The notes: generated by a model not told the origin, from the sequence alone. 64,000 nucleotides of DNA from Heterorhizobium halophytocola (GCF_017873095.1 NZ_JAGGJU010000002.1:186001-250000), one strand, 5' to 3'; positions 9,339 to 18,901 are shown, counted from the first letter of the stretch. A program made the numbers and translations.

Positions 9339-9945
9339 CGATGGGTCCTTGTGGGTGTTCGTCTGCGTTCGACGCCGCCCATGATATCTGGCACAGGATC
9401 CGGCGATGACCCGCTTTTAGACCGCGCCGCCCTCTTTGCAAACCGCCATCGCCGCCGCCTGCCCCTGACCGCCCGCGGAAGGCACGCAGTCGAGGCTCCC
9501 TGCTGTGGGAGACTTTCGACAAGGCCGAATGGTACTGCCTGATGCTGGTCATTTGGAACGGAGCCACGGCAGGAAATGCCGCATCGCATGGCGTCGTGGG
9601 AGGCGGGCGCAGCAAACGCGATGCCTTGAGCCTCTCCAACGGTGATGGCAACTGGGCTCTAATTTTGGCTTTCCAAGCGGGCAGGCGGTCATCGCTATGG
9701 CCCGAACCCGCTGATGCATGACTTGAAATCCTATTCCGGCTCTCTCGTTTCTTATGCCCACGGCACCGTGCGCCGAGCGTATTGTCGGCGTGCACATGTC
9801 TGCCGACAGTGATTCCGGTTTTGGGGATAACATGCGCGAAGCAGGGAATTGCAGCACCGGAACGGGCCTGAAAGAGCGCGACAGGCTTTGTGGATTGCAG
9901 CCGTGGTGCATGGCTTTGTGAAGCGAGTGAGATATTCGGAGAGAC
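9339..9945. other. intergenic region between divergent oxidoreductase and MFS genes
   Basis: About 600 bases without a convincing gene. Open frames on the minus strand through this stretch have no start context or recognisable domain. It should carry the promoters of both flanking genes. No clear palindrome, repeat or terminator was found. Confidence 0.5.
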
Positions 9946-11208
9946 ATGGATCCCGCACAGCAGCCAGGACTTGCAGAAGATGCAGGCCATTTCCCGATCA
10001 TCCTCCAGCGCAATGTTCTGCTGTATCTGTCGAGCCGGTTTCTGCTGATCTGTGCGAGCCAGGTCACCAATGTGGCCGTCGGCTGGCTTGTCTATGATGT
10101 CACCCACAGCGCCCTGGCGCTCGGCCTGATCGGGCTTGCGGCATTCACGCCGAAACTTCTGATCTCGCTGTTGTCCGGCATGGTGGCCGACCATTTCGAT
10201 CGCCGTCTGGTCTGTGCCGTGAGCTTCCTGACCCTGGCCGCCGTCTCGATCGGCTTGATGCTGATGGCGATCAGTCCGGCCGTCAACGTGCATGCGATCT
10301 ATGCCATCTTCCTCCTGTATGGCTGCGCCAGAGGCTTCGGCAATCCCGCCTCCCAGGCAATGATCGCAAATCTCGTGCCGCGCGCATCGCTGAGCCGGCT
10401 TATGGGCGTTTCGTCCTCAACGGGCCAGATGGCGACGATCATTGGCCCGGCACTTGGCGGAGGTCTCTACATCGCCGGCGGCTGGGCGCCTTTCGCCTTT
10501 GCCTTTGCAGCCTTTCTCCTTGCTGCGATGCTGATGCTCTGCACGACGCCGCGGCCGCAGGCACGCACCGGCGTATCCGTCAAATTCAGCGATGCCTTTG
10601 CCGGCCTGCTGTTCATCTGGCAGAAGCCGGTGATCCTCGGCGCCATATCGCTTGACCTCTTCACCGTGCTTCTGGGCGGAGCGACGGCGCTGCTGCCGAT
10701 CATCGCCAGCGAAATCCTTCATGTAGGTCCGTTGGGGTTGGGGGTGCTCCGGTCGGCACCGGCCGTTGGTGCCATGATGCTCGGACTGTATATCGCCTAC
10801 AGGCCGATCGAGCGCCGAGCCGGGGTCAAGCTGTTCACCGTGACCTCGATCTTCGGTCTGGCAACGATCGTGCTCGGCTTGTCGACCAACGTGTATCTGT
10901 CGCTTGCCATGCTTTGGCTGCTCGGCGCCTCCGACGTGTTCAGCGTGGTGATCCGGCAGACGCTCGTGCAGGGCGACACTCCGGATGCCATGCGCGGACG
11001 GGTGGCGGCGGTCAATTCGCTGTTCATCGGGGCTTCGAACGAGCTCGGCGAATTCGAATCGGGTGTCACTGCCGCCTTCTTTGGCCTTGTGCCCGCTATT
11101 CTGATCGGAGGCGCCGGGACACTCCTTGTCTCGGTGCTCTGGGCACTGATGTTTCCGCCGCTGCGCCGACGCGACCGTCTGATCGACGGAACCGAAGGAG
11201 TTCCGTGA
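9946..11208 (+). CDS. MFS transporter (EntS-like exporter family)
   Basis: Inner-membrane major facilitator of 420 aa with about 12 hydrophobic segments. The start is preceded by GGAGAG. The segment GMVADHFDRRLV between the second and third helices is the MFS loop motif (G-x-x-x-D-x-x-x-R-R), and ARGFGNPASQAMIANLVPR is typical of the exporter branch that includes enterobactin exporter EntS. It stands alone on the plus strand; no substrate can be assigned. The stop codon lies inside a small palindrome (CCGTGATC-G-GATCACGG) without a T-run. Confidence 0.88.
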   Translation: MDPAQQPGLAEDAGHFPIILQRNVLLYLSSRFLLICASQVTNVAVGWLVYDVTHSALALGLIGLAAFTPKLLISLLSGMVADHFDRRLVCAVSFLTLAAVSIGLMLMAISPAVNVHAIYAIFLLYGCARGFGNPASQAMIANLVPRASLSRLMGVSSSTGQMATIIGPALGGGLYIAGGWAPFAFAFAAFLLAAMLMLCTTPRPQARTGVSVKFSDAFAGLLFIWQKPVILGAISLDLFTVLLGGATALLPIIASEILHVGPLGLGVLRSAPAVGAMMLGLYIAYRPIERRAGVKLFTVTSIFGLATIVLGLSTNVYLSLAMLWLLGASDVFSVVIRQTLVQGDTPDAMRGRVAAVNSLFIGASNELGEFESGVTAAFFGLVPAILIGGAGTLLVSVLWALMFPPLRRRDRLIDGTEGVP

Positions 11209-11798
11209 TCGGATCACGGCACGGCCCTCGCTGCAATGCCCGGTCCAGCCATTTGTCGACATTGGCCAAGCCTCTGAGCACGGTGCGGATCTGGCGGCCC
11301 GCCGGACTTGGCTTCTTGCCGGTGGCATGAGGTGGCGGCTTTCCGGCGGCAGCGCGGGCGCGTCCGTCAGGCCGGGTGCTGTTGCCGCAGCCACGGCCAC
11401 CTTTCGCATTCCCGATATCCGATCCCGCCTGATGGCATTCAGGCAGGTGTCTATCGGCACAAAATTTAGCGGAACACTCAGCGTTAATATGCTGAAAAAA
11501 TTTTGTTTTCCTCGTTTTCATCTAGGAATTTGATGAGAGCGAAGTGTGTCGGCCTGCACGAAACTTATAACATGGCCTTAGTTAGAATTGGGCGCGTCCC
11601 CTCATAAAGGCTATGTCAATGAGCACGGCCTCTAACCGTAACCGACCGTGTGTCGGGACCGTAAGGCTTGGGAGGAAGAGATCACTCGTCGACCATCGGA
11701 TTGGTACAAGCGTCAGCCTTGATTACCGCTGGATGCGTGCGCGCTTTTCCTGAAATGTCGGATGCCATAGCGTGCCCCGGGGAGGGGGAGGAATATCC
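11209..11798. other. intergenic/leader region upstream of tctA
   Basis: About 590 bases without a supported gene; short frames here lack ribosome sites and homology features. GC falls sharply at about 11460-11530 (AAAATTTAG...TTAATATGCTGAAAAAATTTTG), where promoters are likely. The last 100 bases include the tctA ribosome site GGGGAGGGGGAGG. No clear LysR-type or other operator was identified. Confidence 0.45.
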
Positions 11799-13304
11799 AT
11801 GTTTGATGCAATTGGTGTGTCTCTCAGCGGACTGGTTTTTTCCGGAGGTGCGTTTTATCTCTGTGTCGGAACCTTCGTCGGCCTGCTGTTCGGGATCATT
11901 CCCGGTCTCGGCGGCCCCACGGCGCTGGCTCTTCTCATCCCCTTGACCTTCGGCATCGATACGCAATCGGCGATGTTTCTCGCTGGCGCGATCATGGGGG
12001 CCGTGCCGTTTGGCGGCTCCGTCACTGCTATTCTCCTCAACACGCCGGGGACTGCGCCCAATGCTGCCACGGTCTTCGACGGCTATCCGTTGTCCCGGCA
12101 GGGCAAGGCGGGCCTGGCGCTTGGCGCATCCGGCGCAGCGTCCGCCATCGGCGGCCTTCTCGGCGTGCTCGTGCTTTTCTGTGTGCTACCGGTCGCCCGC
12201 GAAATCATCCTCGCCTTCGCGCCGCCGGAGTTTTTCATGCTGGCGGTACTCGGGCTCTGCGCTATTGCCGTGTCCACCGAAGGCAAGTTCCTGCGCGGAC
12301 TGATCGCAGCCGGCATCGGCCTGCTGATCGCCTATATCGGCTATGACGATATCAGCGGCACCGTCCGCTTCGCCTATGGCGTCGACTATCTCTGGGACGG
12401 CCTGCCGCTGGTGCCCGCCCTGATCGGTCTGTTTGCCATCGCCCAGATCCTCTCCCTCTATGTGCAGGGTGGTTCGATCAGCGAGGATCCGGCCAAGGTC
12501 AAGGTTACCCGGGTGATGGACGGCGTCAAGGCGGTGTTCGTGCACTATCCGACGCTGCTGCGCGGTTCCGTCATCGGAGCGGTGATCGGCGCCATACCCG
12601 GTGTCGGCGGAACGGTCGCGGCTTTCCTGTCCTATTCGACGGAGGTTCAGCTTTCCAAGGATCCCGAGACCTACGGCACCGGCAATATCCGGGGCGTCAT
12701 CGCTCCGGAATCCTCCAACAATGCCCGCGAGGGCGGCGCCCTGATCCCGACGCTGGCATTCGGCATTCCCGGCAGTGCCGAGATGGCGGTCTTTCTCGGC
12801 CTGCTCGTGCTGCACGGCATCCAGCCGGGCCCCGCCGTCCTGCTCAATCATCTCGACGTCGTCACCACGCTGATGCTCGCTCTGGCCTTCGCTTCGGTCC
12901 TGGCCTCGGTGTTCTGCCTGCTGGTCGCCCGGCAACTGGCAGCGATCACGCTGATCGACGTCAACTATCTGGTGCCGGTCATTCTCTGCGTTTCGCTGGT
13001 CGGCGCCTATGCGCTCAACAACAGCATGTATGATGTGATCGTCGCAGTCGTCTTCGGCATCATCGGTTATCTGATGATCCGCTTCGACTATCCGCGGCTG
13101 CCGCTGGTCATCGCGATGTTCCTCGGCGCGATCGTCGAGGTCAATTTCCGCCAGTCGATGATGATTTCCGGCGGTGATTGGACGACCTTCTTCACGCACA
13201 AGATCTCGCTGGTGCTCTTTATCCTGGTCGTCCTCAGCCTCACGCTGCCGATCGTCCGGCAGCTGGTAAAGCGGCGCGGTGCCAAAAAGGAGGCCAAGGC
13301 ATGA
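11799..13304 (+). CDS. tctA: tripartite tricarboxylate transporter, large membrane subunit TctA
   Basis: Large integral-membrane subunit (501 aa, about 10-12 helices) of a TctABC secondary importer. Seen: FGIIPGLGGPTALALLIPLTFG and AIIMGAVPFGGSVTAILLNTPG near the N-terminus, then GAIPGVGGTVAAFLSYSTE and PESSNNAREGGALIPTLAFGIPGSAEMAVFL, which are family signatures. ATG at 11799 is chosen for its GGGGGAGGA ribosome site and TctA-like N-terminus (MFDAI). tctB overlaps the stop by four bases and tctC follows, giving a complete system. Confidence 0.95.
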   Translation: MFDAIGVSLSGLVFSGGAFYLCVGTFVGLLFGIIPGLGGPTALALLIPLTFGIDTQSAMFLAGAIMGAVPFGGSVTAILLNTPGTAPNAATVFDGYPLSRQGKAGLALGASGAASAIGGLLGVLVLFCVLPVAREIILAFAPPEFFMLAVLGLCAIAVSTEGKFLRGLIAAGIGLLIAYIGYDDISGTVRFAYGVDYLWDGLPLVPALIGLFAIAQILSLYVQGGSISEDPAKVKVTRVMDGVKAVFVHYPTLLRGSVIGAVIGAIPGVGGTVAAFLSYSTEVQLSKDPETYGTGNIRGVIAPESSNNAREGGALIPTLAFGIPGSAEMAVFLGLLVLHGIQPGPAVLLNHLDVVTTLMLALAFASVLASVFCLLVARQLAAITLIDVNYLVPVILCVSLVGAYALNNSMYDVIVAVVFGIIGYLMIRFDYPRLPLVIAMFLGAIVEVNFRQSMMISGGDWTTFFTHKISLVLFILVVLSLTLPIVRQLVKRRGAKKEAKA

Positions 13305-13795
13305 ACTTCAAGGATCGCGTTTTCCGCTTCGGACCTGCCGTCGTCCTCCTGGTCATCGCCATCTCGTTCCTCGTCACGTCGATGGACTATGACGTCAGCA
13401 CCCGGGCGATGCCGCTTGTCGTGGCCGTGATGACGACGGTGTTGCTGCTCGTCGAGATCCTAGCCCAGCGCCGCGACAGGCTCGGGGAACAACTGCGGCG
13501 GATCTTTGCCGGCAGCCCGAAAATCGAGATCGATACGGGGCTCGGCAATCCGCAGGTGCGCCGCGAAATCGCGGCCGTCCTCTGGGTCCTGGCCTTTCTT
13601 GTGCTGGCCGTGCTGGTCGGTTTCTACGTCGCCATTCCGGTCTATGTCTTCTGCTATCTGTGGCTTTATGCACGCAAGACATTGTTCAAGTCCGCGGTCA
13701 CCGGCGTTGGCATTGTGGCGCTGCTCTATGTGTTGTTCCAGGTGCTGCTCGACTACAAGATCTTCGGGGGCATCCTGTTCGGAGCCTATATGTAA
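13301..13795 (+). CDS. tctB: tripartite tricarboxylate transporter, small membrane subunit TctB
   Basis: Small membrane subunit of 164 aa with four predicted helices: two near residues 10-55, two near 90-160. The ATG at 13301 overlaps the tctA stop (ATGA), the normal coupling in this operon. The sequence is poorly conserved as usual for TctB; the assignment rests on length, topology and position between tctA and tctC. Confidence 0.92.
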   Translation: MNFKDRVFRFGPAVVLLVIAISFLVTSMDYDVSTRAMPLVVAVMTTVLLLVEILAQRRDRLGEQLRRIFAGSPKIEIDTGLGNPQVRREIAAVLWVLAFLVLAVLVGFYVAIPVYVFCYLWLYARKTLFKSAVTGVGIVALLYVLFQVLLDYKIFGGILFGAYM

Positions 13796-13831
13796 AAACA
13801 ATAATTTAGCTTAGCAGGAGGAGCATCAAGC

Positions 13832-14800
13832 ATGAATTATTACAAGCAGTTCAAATCCCTGGTCGGCGCCGCCGTCCTCGCCGCATCGGCTACGTGCCTT
13901 GCCGCGCCCGCCCATGCGGAATGGCCGGACCACAATCTGTCGCTGATCATTCCGGCAAGCCCCGGTGGCGGCTTCGACACCTATGCCCGCGTGCTGGGCA
14001 AGGCGATGAGCGACCAGCTCGGAGTGCAGGTTCTGCCGGAAAACGTCTCTGGCGCTGCCGGCCAGCGCGGCGCGACCGCCGCCTATACCGCACGGCCGGA
14101 TGGATACACCTTCGCCATCTTCAATGTCCCCGGCATTATCGAGCCGCTGATCACCGGCACCAAGGTCAGATATGACGTCGACAAGATCGACTGGCTCGGG
14201 GCGCTGGCCTTCGAGCAATATATCGTCGTTGTCTCCAAAGATTCGCCCTTTAACTCGGTCGAGGACCTGAAAAAGGCGAAGGGGCCGATCACGTTTGCCG
14301 CCTATGGTTCGTCCGGCGCTGCAGCAAACCGCATTCTCTGCAGCGAACTCGGCATCGAGTGCCAGATCATCACCGGCTATCCGGGCAACAACGATGCCCT
14401 GCTCGGCGTCGTGCGGGGCGATGCGGTGGCCTCGGTAACGCCAATCACCACGGCAACCTCGTTCAATACAGGCGGTGACCTGAAGGGTATATTGCTGATG
14501 TCGCAAAGCGATGCTGCGGCCTTTCCCGATGTTCCCAAGGCGGACAAGGCCGGCTATCCGGCACTTGCGAGCTTGGGGCTGATCCGGGCCTTCGGTCTGC
14601 CGCCCGGCGTACCCCATGACGTGCGTTTTTCCGTGGAGATGGCGTTCGACAAAGCCATGCATGACGAGCAGATTAAGTCATGGGCGGCCAGCACCAATTC
14701 ACCCTATTTCCCGATGAGCGGCGCCCAGCTGAAGGGCCTGATACAGCAGCAGACAGACCTGCTGATGAAATACAAGGACATCATCGCCACGGCCAAGTGA
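13832..14800 (+). CDS. tctC: tripartite tricarboxylate transporter substrate-binding protein TctC
   Basis: Periplasmic binding protein (322 aa, Bug/TctC family). An N-terminal Sec signal ends at APAHA, followed by EWPDHNLSLIIPASPGGGFDTYAR, the conserved first strand and ligand loop of the family. AGGAGGAGC lies upstream. The ligand is a carboxylate by family; tricarballylate, citrate, phthalate-type or other acids are possible. A terminator follows at 14810. The operon is probably controlled by the downstream LysR gene. Confidence 0.93.
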   Translation: MNYYKQFKSLVGAAVLAASATCLAAPAHAEWPDHNLSLIIPASPGGGFDTYARVLGKAMSDQLGVQVLPENVSGAAGQRGATAAYTARPDGYTFAIFNVPGIIEPLITGTKVRYDVDKIDWLGALAFEQYIVVVSKDSPFNSVEDLKKAKGPITFAAYGSSGAAANRILCSELGIECQIITGYPGNNDALLGVVRGDAVASVTPITTATSFNTGGDLKGILLMSQSDAAAFPDVPKADKAGYPALASLGLIRAFGLPPGVPHDVRFSVEMAFDKAMHDEQIKSWAASTNSPYFPMSGAQLKGLIQQQTDLLMKYKDIIATAK

Positions 14801-14809
14801 TCGGGGCGG

Positions 14810-14843
14810 GGCAGTCGGGGGGTATCCCGGCTGCCTTTTAATT
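14810..14843 (+). terminator. Rho-independent terminator after tctC
   Basis: GGCAGTCGGG and CCCGGCTGCC form a 10-pair stem (one G-T) with a short loop, followed directly by TTTTAATT. It separates the tctABC transcript from the LysR gene. Confidence 0.75.
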
Positions 14844-14976
14844 CCTCGACCGGCAGGGCCGGTGTTGGCGGCGCCGGCCCTGTACACCCTTCGCCGACTC
14901 CTCTGTCTTCCGGCCGCCGGCCATCGCTCGGCCCTGCCGATCGCTCTTCTCATCGCCAAGGGACTGAAGTAAGCTC

Positions 14977-16257
14977 GTGCGCATCTTGAACACAGACGCC
15001 TTTCTGGACACCCGCGCGCCAATGGCCACTGAAGAGGATGCCAGGGAAGGCGAGATATCGCCATGCCCACTGCCTAACCTCAGACATCTGAAAGCCTTTC
15101 TGCTTGTCGCCGAGATGCAGAGCGTCAATCGGGCGGCCGAACGGGTGAACCTGTCGCAGCCGGCGATAACCCAGGCCATCGCCAGGCTGGAAAAGCTGTT
15201 CGGAGTCGAGCTGTTCAACCGCCACCAGACCGGCATGTACATCACCGATTTCGGCACCTTGCTGCGCAACCGGCTGATGGACGCCTTCCTCGCTCTCGGC
15301 GCCGGCGCCGGCCAGGCTGCGGGCTCGGCCCTGGCGGATGCGGTCGCCGCCGATCCGACACGCTACGTCACCGCGTCGCAACTCAATGCGCTCAGTGCCC
15401 TCAATCAGTCGGGCGATTTCCAGGTGGCGGCGGATCAGCTGGGCATCACCGCAACATCGCTTCACCGCAACATTCGAGGCCTCGAAGAACAGCTGGCGGC
15501 CAAGTTGGTGTTTCGCGACGGTCATGCCGTCCAGTTTTCCCGCTCGGGCTCGGTTCTGGCGCAGCAGGCCAAGCTTGCCATGCGCGAGCTGGAGCTTGCC
15601 TACGAAGACATCGATTGGGCGCGCGGCGTCAATCGCGGGCGTCTCACGATCGGCGCGCTGCCGCTGACGCGCAGCTATATCGCGCCCAAGGCACTGGTAA
15701 CGCTTGCCAGCAACCACCCGGAGCTGCGGGTGCGGCTGATGGAGGGATCCTATCCGGTTCTGCTGCGGGCCCTGTGCGAGGGGGATGTCGATGTACTGAT
15801 CGGTGCCCTGCGCGAGCCGCCGCCGGTCTCGAGCGTGGTCGAGGAGCCGCTGTTTACCGAAACCCTTTGTGTCGTGGCACGCGGCGACCATCCGCTTGTC
15901 GGGGCAAAGTCCATCGTGACCCGGGAGCTGCTTGGCTATCCTTGGGTCGCGCCGCGCGCAGGCTCACCCGCGCGCAGGGAATTCGAACGGCTGATGTCCG
16001 ATGCCGGACCGCCTTTGATGCTCGAGGTCGCCTCGCACAACTCGGTCCGTGCCATCCTGTTCGAGAGTGACGCCTTGGCACTGTTGTCTCCCGAGCAGAT
16101 ACGGTATGAGGTTAAAAACGGGCAATTGGCGGTACTGCCCGTCGAATGGCAACCCCAGCCCCGCACCATCGGCTATACCGTGCGGAAGAACTGGCGACCG
16201 ACGCTCGCGCAACGCGAACTAATCGACATCCTCCAGACTATCTGCGGCGAACTTTGA
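14977..16257 (+). CDS. LysR-family regulator with two tandem N-terminal helix-turn-helix domains
   Basis: A 426-aa regulator, about 120 residues longer than a standard LysR protein. The extra length is a second LysR-like DNA-binding domain: HTH 1 at about 33-92 (NRAAERVNLSQPAITQAIARLEKLFG) and HTH 2 at about 128-187 (QVAADQLGITATSLHRNIRGLEEQL). A normal co-inducer domain follows from about 205 (GRLTIGALPLTRSYIAPKAL). Start is GTG at 14977 with AAGGGA upstream. It lies just after tctABC and is the likely regulator of that operon and perhaps of the convergent amidohydrolase pair (inference). Confidence 0.88.
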   Translation: MRILNTDAFLDTRAPMATEEDAREGEISPCPLPNLRHLKAFLLVAEMQSVNRAAERVNLSQPAITQAIARLEKLFGVELFNRHQTGMYITDFGTLLRNRLMDAFLALGAGAGQAAGSALADAVAADPTRYVTASQLNALSALNQSGDFQVAADQLGITATSLHRNIRGLEEQLAAKLVFRDGHAVQFSRSGSVLAQQAKLAMRELELAYEDIDWARGVNRGRLTIGALPLTRSYIAPKALVTLASNHPELRVRLMEGSYPVLLRALCEGDVDVLIGALREPPPVSSVVEEPLFTETLCVVARGDHPLVGAKSIVTRELLGYPWVAPRAGSPARREFERLMSDAGPPLMLEVASHNSVRAILFESDALALLSPEQIRYEVKNGQLAVLPVEWQPQPRTIGYTVRKNWRPTLAQRELIDILQTICGEL

Positions 16258-16301
16258 GTCGACGCTGGACCGCCTGCATTTCGGCGTCCAAAAACATCGC
16301 C

Positions 16302-17192
16302 TCACCCGGCCAGCATAGACACGGCATCGGCGAAGAATATTTCGGGCGTCATCGGCCTGGCGATCAACTTCTGCGCATGGGCGCTGTGTAGAAGCACGTC
16401 GACCGACGGGCGCATCGCGTCAAGGCCGATCGGGTAGAGGTCAATCCCGTCCTTTGGCCTGGGGGCCGCTTCCTTGGCCTGCGTGAACAGGGACATCAAC
16501 GTGCGGACAGCCTCGGGATGCTGCCTGGCGAAGGGCTTTGCGACGCAGACGACATGATTGATCTGCACGATGCCGTCGCTGGCAAACCGTGCTCTTGCCA
16601 CCTCGTTCGGATGTTCGATGACCGGCCCCACCCAGTCTTCGTCCGGGAGGTCGTTGCCGAAAATCACGGCATCGATGTCGCCGTCGGCCAGCATCTGCAA
16701 CAAGCCCTTTTCGGTGCCGACGAAAACCACGTTGTCGGGGTCGCGATATTTCGCGACATGCGGCTTTTCGGTCGTGACCCAGGTGATGGAGGAACTTGCG
16801 ACCCCGTATTCCCGCTCGAGAATCGCCCGGACCCAGGCACCGGTCGTCTGCGTGTAGGATCGAACGCCGACGCGTTTGCCCGGCAGGTCGGATGGCCGGA
16901 TCACGCCGCGATTGCGGTTGAAGATGATGTTCTTGTGCTGGAACCGCGCAGCGACCGTGATCGGCAGGGGCACGATGCCGCTGTCTTCCGCAATCGCTTG
17001 AAGCGCTGTGACGATCGCCAGTTCCGATGCGTCATAGGCTTGCTGGCGCACCATAGGTGCGAAGGTCTTGTAGATCGGTTTCGACGTCAGGTGCTCGATC
17101 GACAGCATCCCGGTGTCCAGCTTGCCCTCTGTGAGCGCCTGCGTCGTCGCGTGGGCGGCCAGCATCAGCCGCACGGGAATTGGTCCATCCAT
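16302..17192 (-). CDS. 4,5-dihydroxyphthalate decarboxylase-like / type-2 periplasmic-binding-fold protein
   Basis: 296 aa with no signal peptide, so probably cytoplasmic. The stretch DLPGKRVGVRSYTQTTGAWVRAILEREYGV (about residues 103-132) resembles 4,5-dihydroxyphthalate decarboxylases (Pht5-type), which use the periplasmic-binding-protein fold as an enzyme. Late residues (AKPFARQHPEAVRTL) also fit this group. It starts 11 bases after the amidohydrolase stop, so both are in one leftward operon. Role as decarboxylase of an aromatic or tricarboxylic acid imported by TctABC is an inference; a soluble binding function is the alternative. Confidence 0.7.
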   Translation of the reverse strand: MDGPIPVRLMLAAHATTQALTEGKLDTGMLSIEHLTSKPIYKTFAPMVRQQAYDASELAIVTALQAIAEDSGIVPLPITVAARFQHKNIIFNRNRGVIRPSDLPGKRVGVRSYTQTTGAWVRAILEREYGVASSSITWVTTEKPHVAKYRDPDNVVFVGTEKGLLQMLADGDIDAVIFGNDLPDEDWVGPVIEHPNEVARARFASDGIVQINHVVCVAKPFARQHPEAVRTLMSLFTQAKEAAPRPKDGIDLYPIGLDAMRPSVDVLLHSAHAQKLIARPMTPEIFFADAVSMLAG

Positions 17193-17202
17193 GTCTCGAA
17201 CC

Positions 17203-18057
17203 TCACACGGTCTTCAGCGCGGGATAGAGCGTCTCGGCCGTCCCGGCGAAGATCATTTCCTGATCGTGTTGCGACAGGCCTGCCAGCGCCGAGCGGGCAG
17301 CCGCCAGAAGCTCCGACAGCGGCAGATCGGCGGCCGGGAAATTCGACCCCCAGGCAATGCGCGCCGAGCCGAACCGCTCGAGCAACTGGGCGAGAAAGGC
17401 CTCGACTGTCGACTGGCCTTCGCCGGCAGCCAGGATGTTGCGCAAAGTGAGCTTCAGGAAGACATTCGGCCGCGCGCCGAGGTCGAACAGGCCTGCGGCC
17501 TGCGTATAGGGCGGCCCGTCGGAAAGCACCGGCCGGGCGAGGTGGTCGAGCACGACGCGCACATCGGGGAAGCGATCGATCAGTTTCGTCAGGAGCGGTA
17601 TGCCCTCAGGCCGCATCTGCACCGCTATGGGCAGGCCCACGTCCGAGGCATATTCCCAAGCCTTGTGCGATCGCTCGTCGGCAAGCCATGGCTGCTGCGT
17701 CGGCATGGTGCTGCCGGTGGTGAACAGGCGCATGCCCGTCAGATTGCGGCCCTGCCAGAACTTGATCTTCTCGACCGCATCTTCGGCGAGCACGTCGACC
17801 GAGAAGACGCCGGTGAAACGCTCGGGATGCGCGGCAACCGCATCGGCCAGGTAGCTGTTGTTGTGGCCATAGGCCGTGGACGCTTGCACGACGACAGCCT
17901 TTGCGATGCCGGCGCTATCCATCTGCGCGATCAGCTCTTCATAGGAGATCTTGTGGTTCTGCGACCAGCTCGACTGCGTGCCGCCGAGCGGTGTCAGCGG
18001 ATAGGTGTCGGTGTCGGGTGAAATGACATGGGGATGGATGTCGATGACTTTGAGCAT
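17203..18057 (-). CDS. amidohydrolase-superfamily hydrolase (COG3618; PDC-lactonase-like)
   Basis: TIM-barrel metal-type hydrolase of 284 aa. Seen: N-terminal DIHPHV, strand-end residues in PIAVQMRPEG, the conserved VVLDHLARP near residue 170 and RIAWGSNFPA near 235, matching the family that includes 2-pyrone-4,6-dicarboxylate lactonase and ACMSD-like enzymes. The final Asp often found after GS(D/N) is Asn here (GSNFP). First gene of a two-gene leftward operon with the decarboxylase-like protein; the context suggests catabolism of a polycarboxylic or aromatic acid. Confidence 0.82.
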   Translation of the reverse strand: MLKVIDIHPHVISPDTDTYPLTPLGGTQSSWSQNHKISYEELIAQMDSAGIAKAVVVQASTAYGHNNSYLADAVAAHPERFTGVFSVDVLAEDAVEKIKFWQGRNLTGMRLFTTGSTMPTQQPWLADERSHKAWEYASDVGLPIAVQMRPEGIPLLTKLIDRFPDVRVVLDHLARPVLSDGPPYTQAAGLFDLGARPNVFLKLTLRNILAAGEGQSTVEAFLAQLLERFGSARIAWGSNFPAADLPLSELLAAARSALAGLSQHDQEMIFAGTAETLYPALKTV

Positions 18058-18326
18058 TGCCTGATCTGCGAATATGTTGATCGGATCGCGCGGGACCGGT
18101 GCAGTCCCGCCGCCATTGTGACCGCATTATCGGGACTGCGTGCAAAGGGTGCCAATCAGAAGCGTGGCTCTGTAATAAGTTCCTGTATCGGCATTGTTTG
18201 TCGCCCATGCGAGCGGTGTCCGAGGCGGGTGCCCTTGTCAGCGATCGTGGTGCCTGAACGTCCTAAACGTCGCCCAGGAAGCACAATCCCTCCGCAACAG
18301 GCGGAAGCGGGTGGAATCGGCGGCCC

Positions 18327-18806
18327 TCAGTCGTCCGACACCACCGCGGTGGAATCCAGCACGGCGGCCACATCGTCGTCGTGATTGCCAAGCATGGCGG
18401 CGACGCGCTCCAGCGAGGCGATCAGCATCGCCTGCTCCCAGTCCTCGAGATTGCGGAACTGTTCGTGAAACCGGGCATGCACGCCGTCCGGCGCAATCGC
18501 CAGGGCATCCTGCCCTGCCTTTGTCAGCGACAGCCAGACCTGCCGCCGGTCATGCTCGCCCTTGCGCCGGCTGATCATGCCGAGCGCCTCCAGCTTCTGT
18601 AGCAGGACGGTTGCCGTGGCCTGGGTGATTCCCATGCGCGCGGCAACATGCCCGGCGGTCTGCTCGCGCTCCTCATCGAGGATGTGCATGAAGATCAGCT
18701 GTGAGGGCGTGAGCCCGGTCGTGCTCATCACCTGCTTGCCGTTGAGCTCGGTGGTCCGCAGGATCTTGCGCATGGCCGTTAAGGCGCGTTTGGTCCGGTC
18801 TTCCAA
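18327..18806 (-). CDS. MarR-family regulator (EctR-like)
   Basis: 159-aa winged-helix protein: GLTPSQLIFMHILDEEREQTAGHVAARMGITQATATVLLQKLEALGMISRRKGEHDRRQVWLSLTKAG is a complete MarR core (about residues 30-100), with the DRR wing. It is divergent from ectABCD-ask, the position of EctR-type MarR repressors of ectoine genes in other proteobacteria. An inverted repeat (TTAGTgtaaACTAA, 18902-18915) sits between the two. Function as ectoine regulator is inferred from family and position. Confidence 0.85.
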   Translation of the reverse strand: MEDRTKRALTAMRKILRTTELNGKQVMSTTGLTPSQLIFMHILDEEREQTAGHVAARMGITQATATVLLQKLEALGMISRRKGEHDRRQVWLSLTKAGQDALAIAPDGVHARFHEQFRNLEDWEQAMLIASLERVAAMLGNHDDDVAAVLDSTAVVSDD

Positions 18807-18901
18807 GTCTCACCCTTATCCGCTCACTGTACCGGTTTTAGCCGAGCCCAGTGCCGCGTTCAAGCGCGTGAAACAGAGGCGGATGGCAGAAAAAAATATA
18901 A

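Noticed and set aside
9286-10293. 335-codon minus-strand frame spanning the intergenic region and the MFS gene
   Set aside because: Half of it is antisense to the MFS transporter and the rest has no recognisable protein features.
11203-11219. Palindrome CCGTGATC-G-GATCACGG as an MFS terminator
   Set aside because: No T-run follows and it overlaps the stop codon; loop too small for an RNA hairpin.
16265-16300. Hairpin GGACCGCC...GGCGTCC between convergent genes as a terminator
   Set aside because: Bulged stem and no T-run downstream on either strand.
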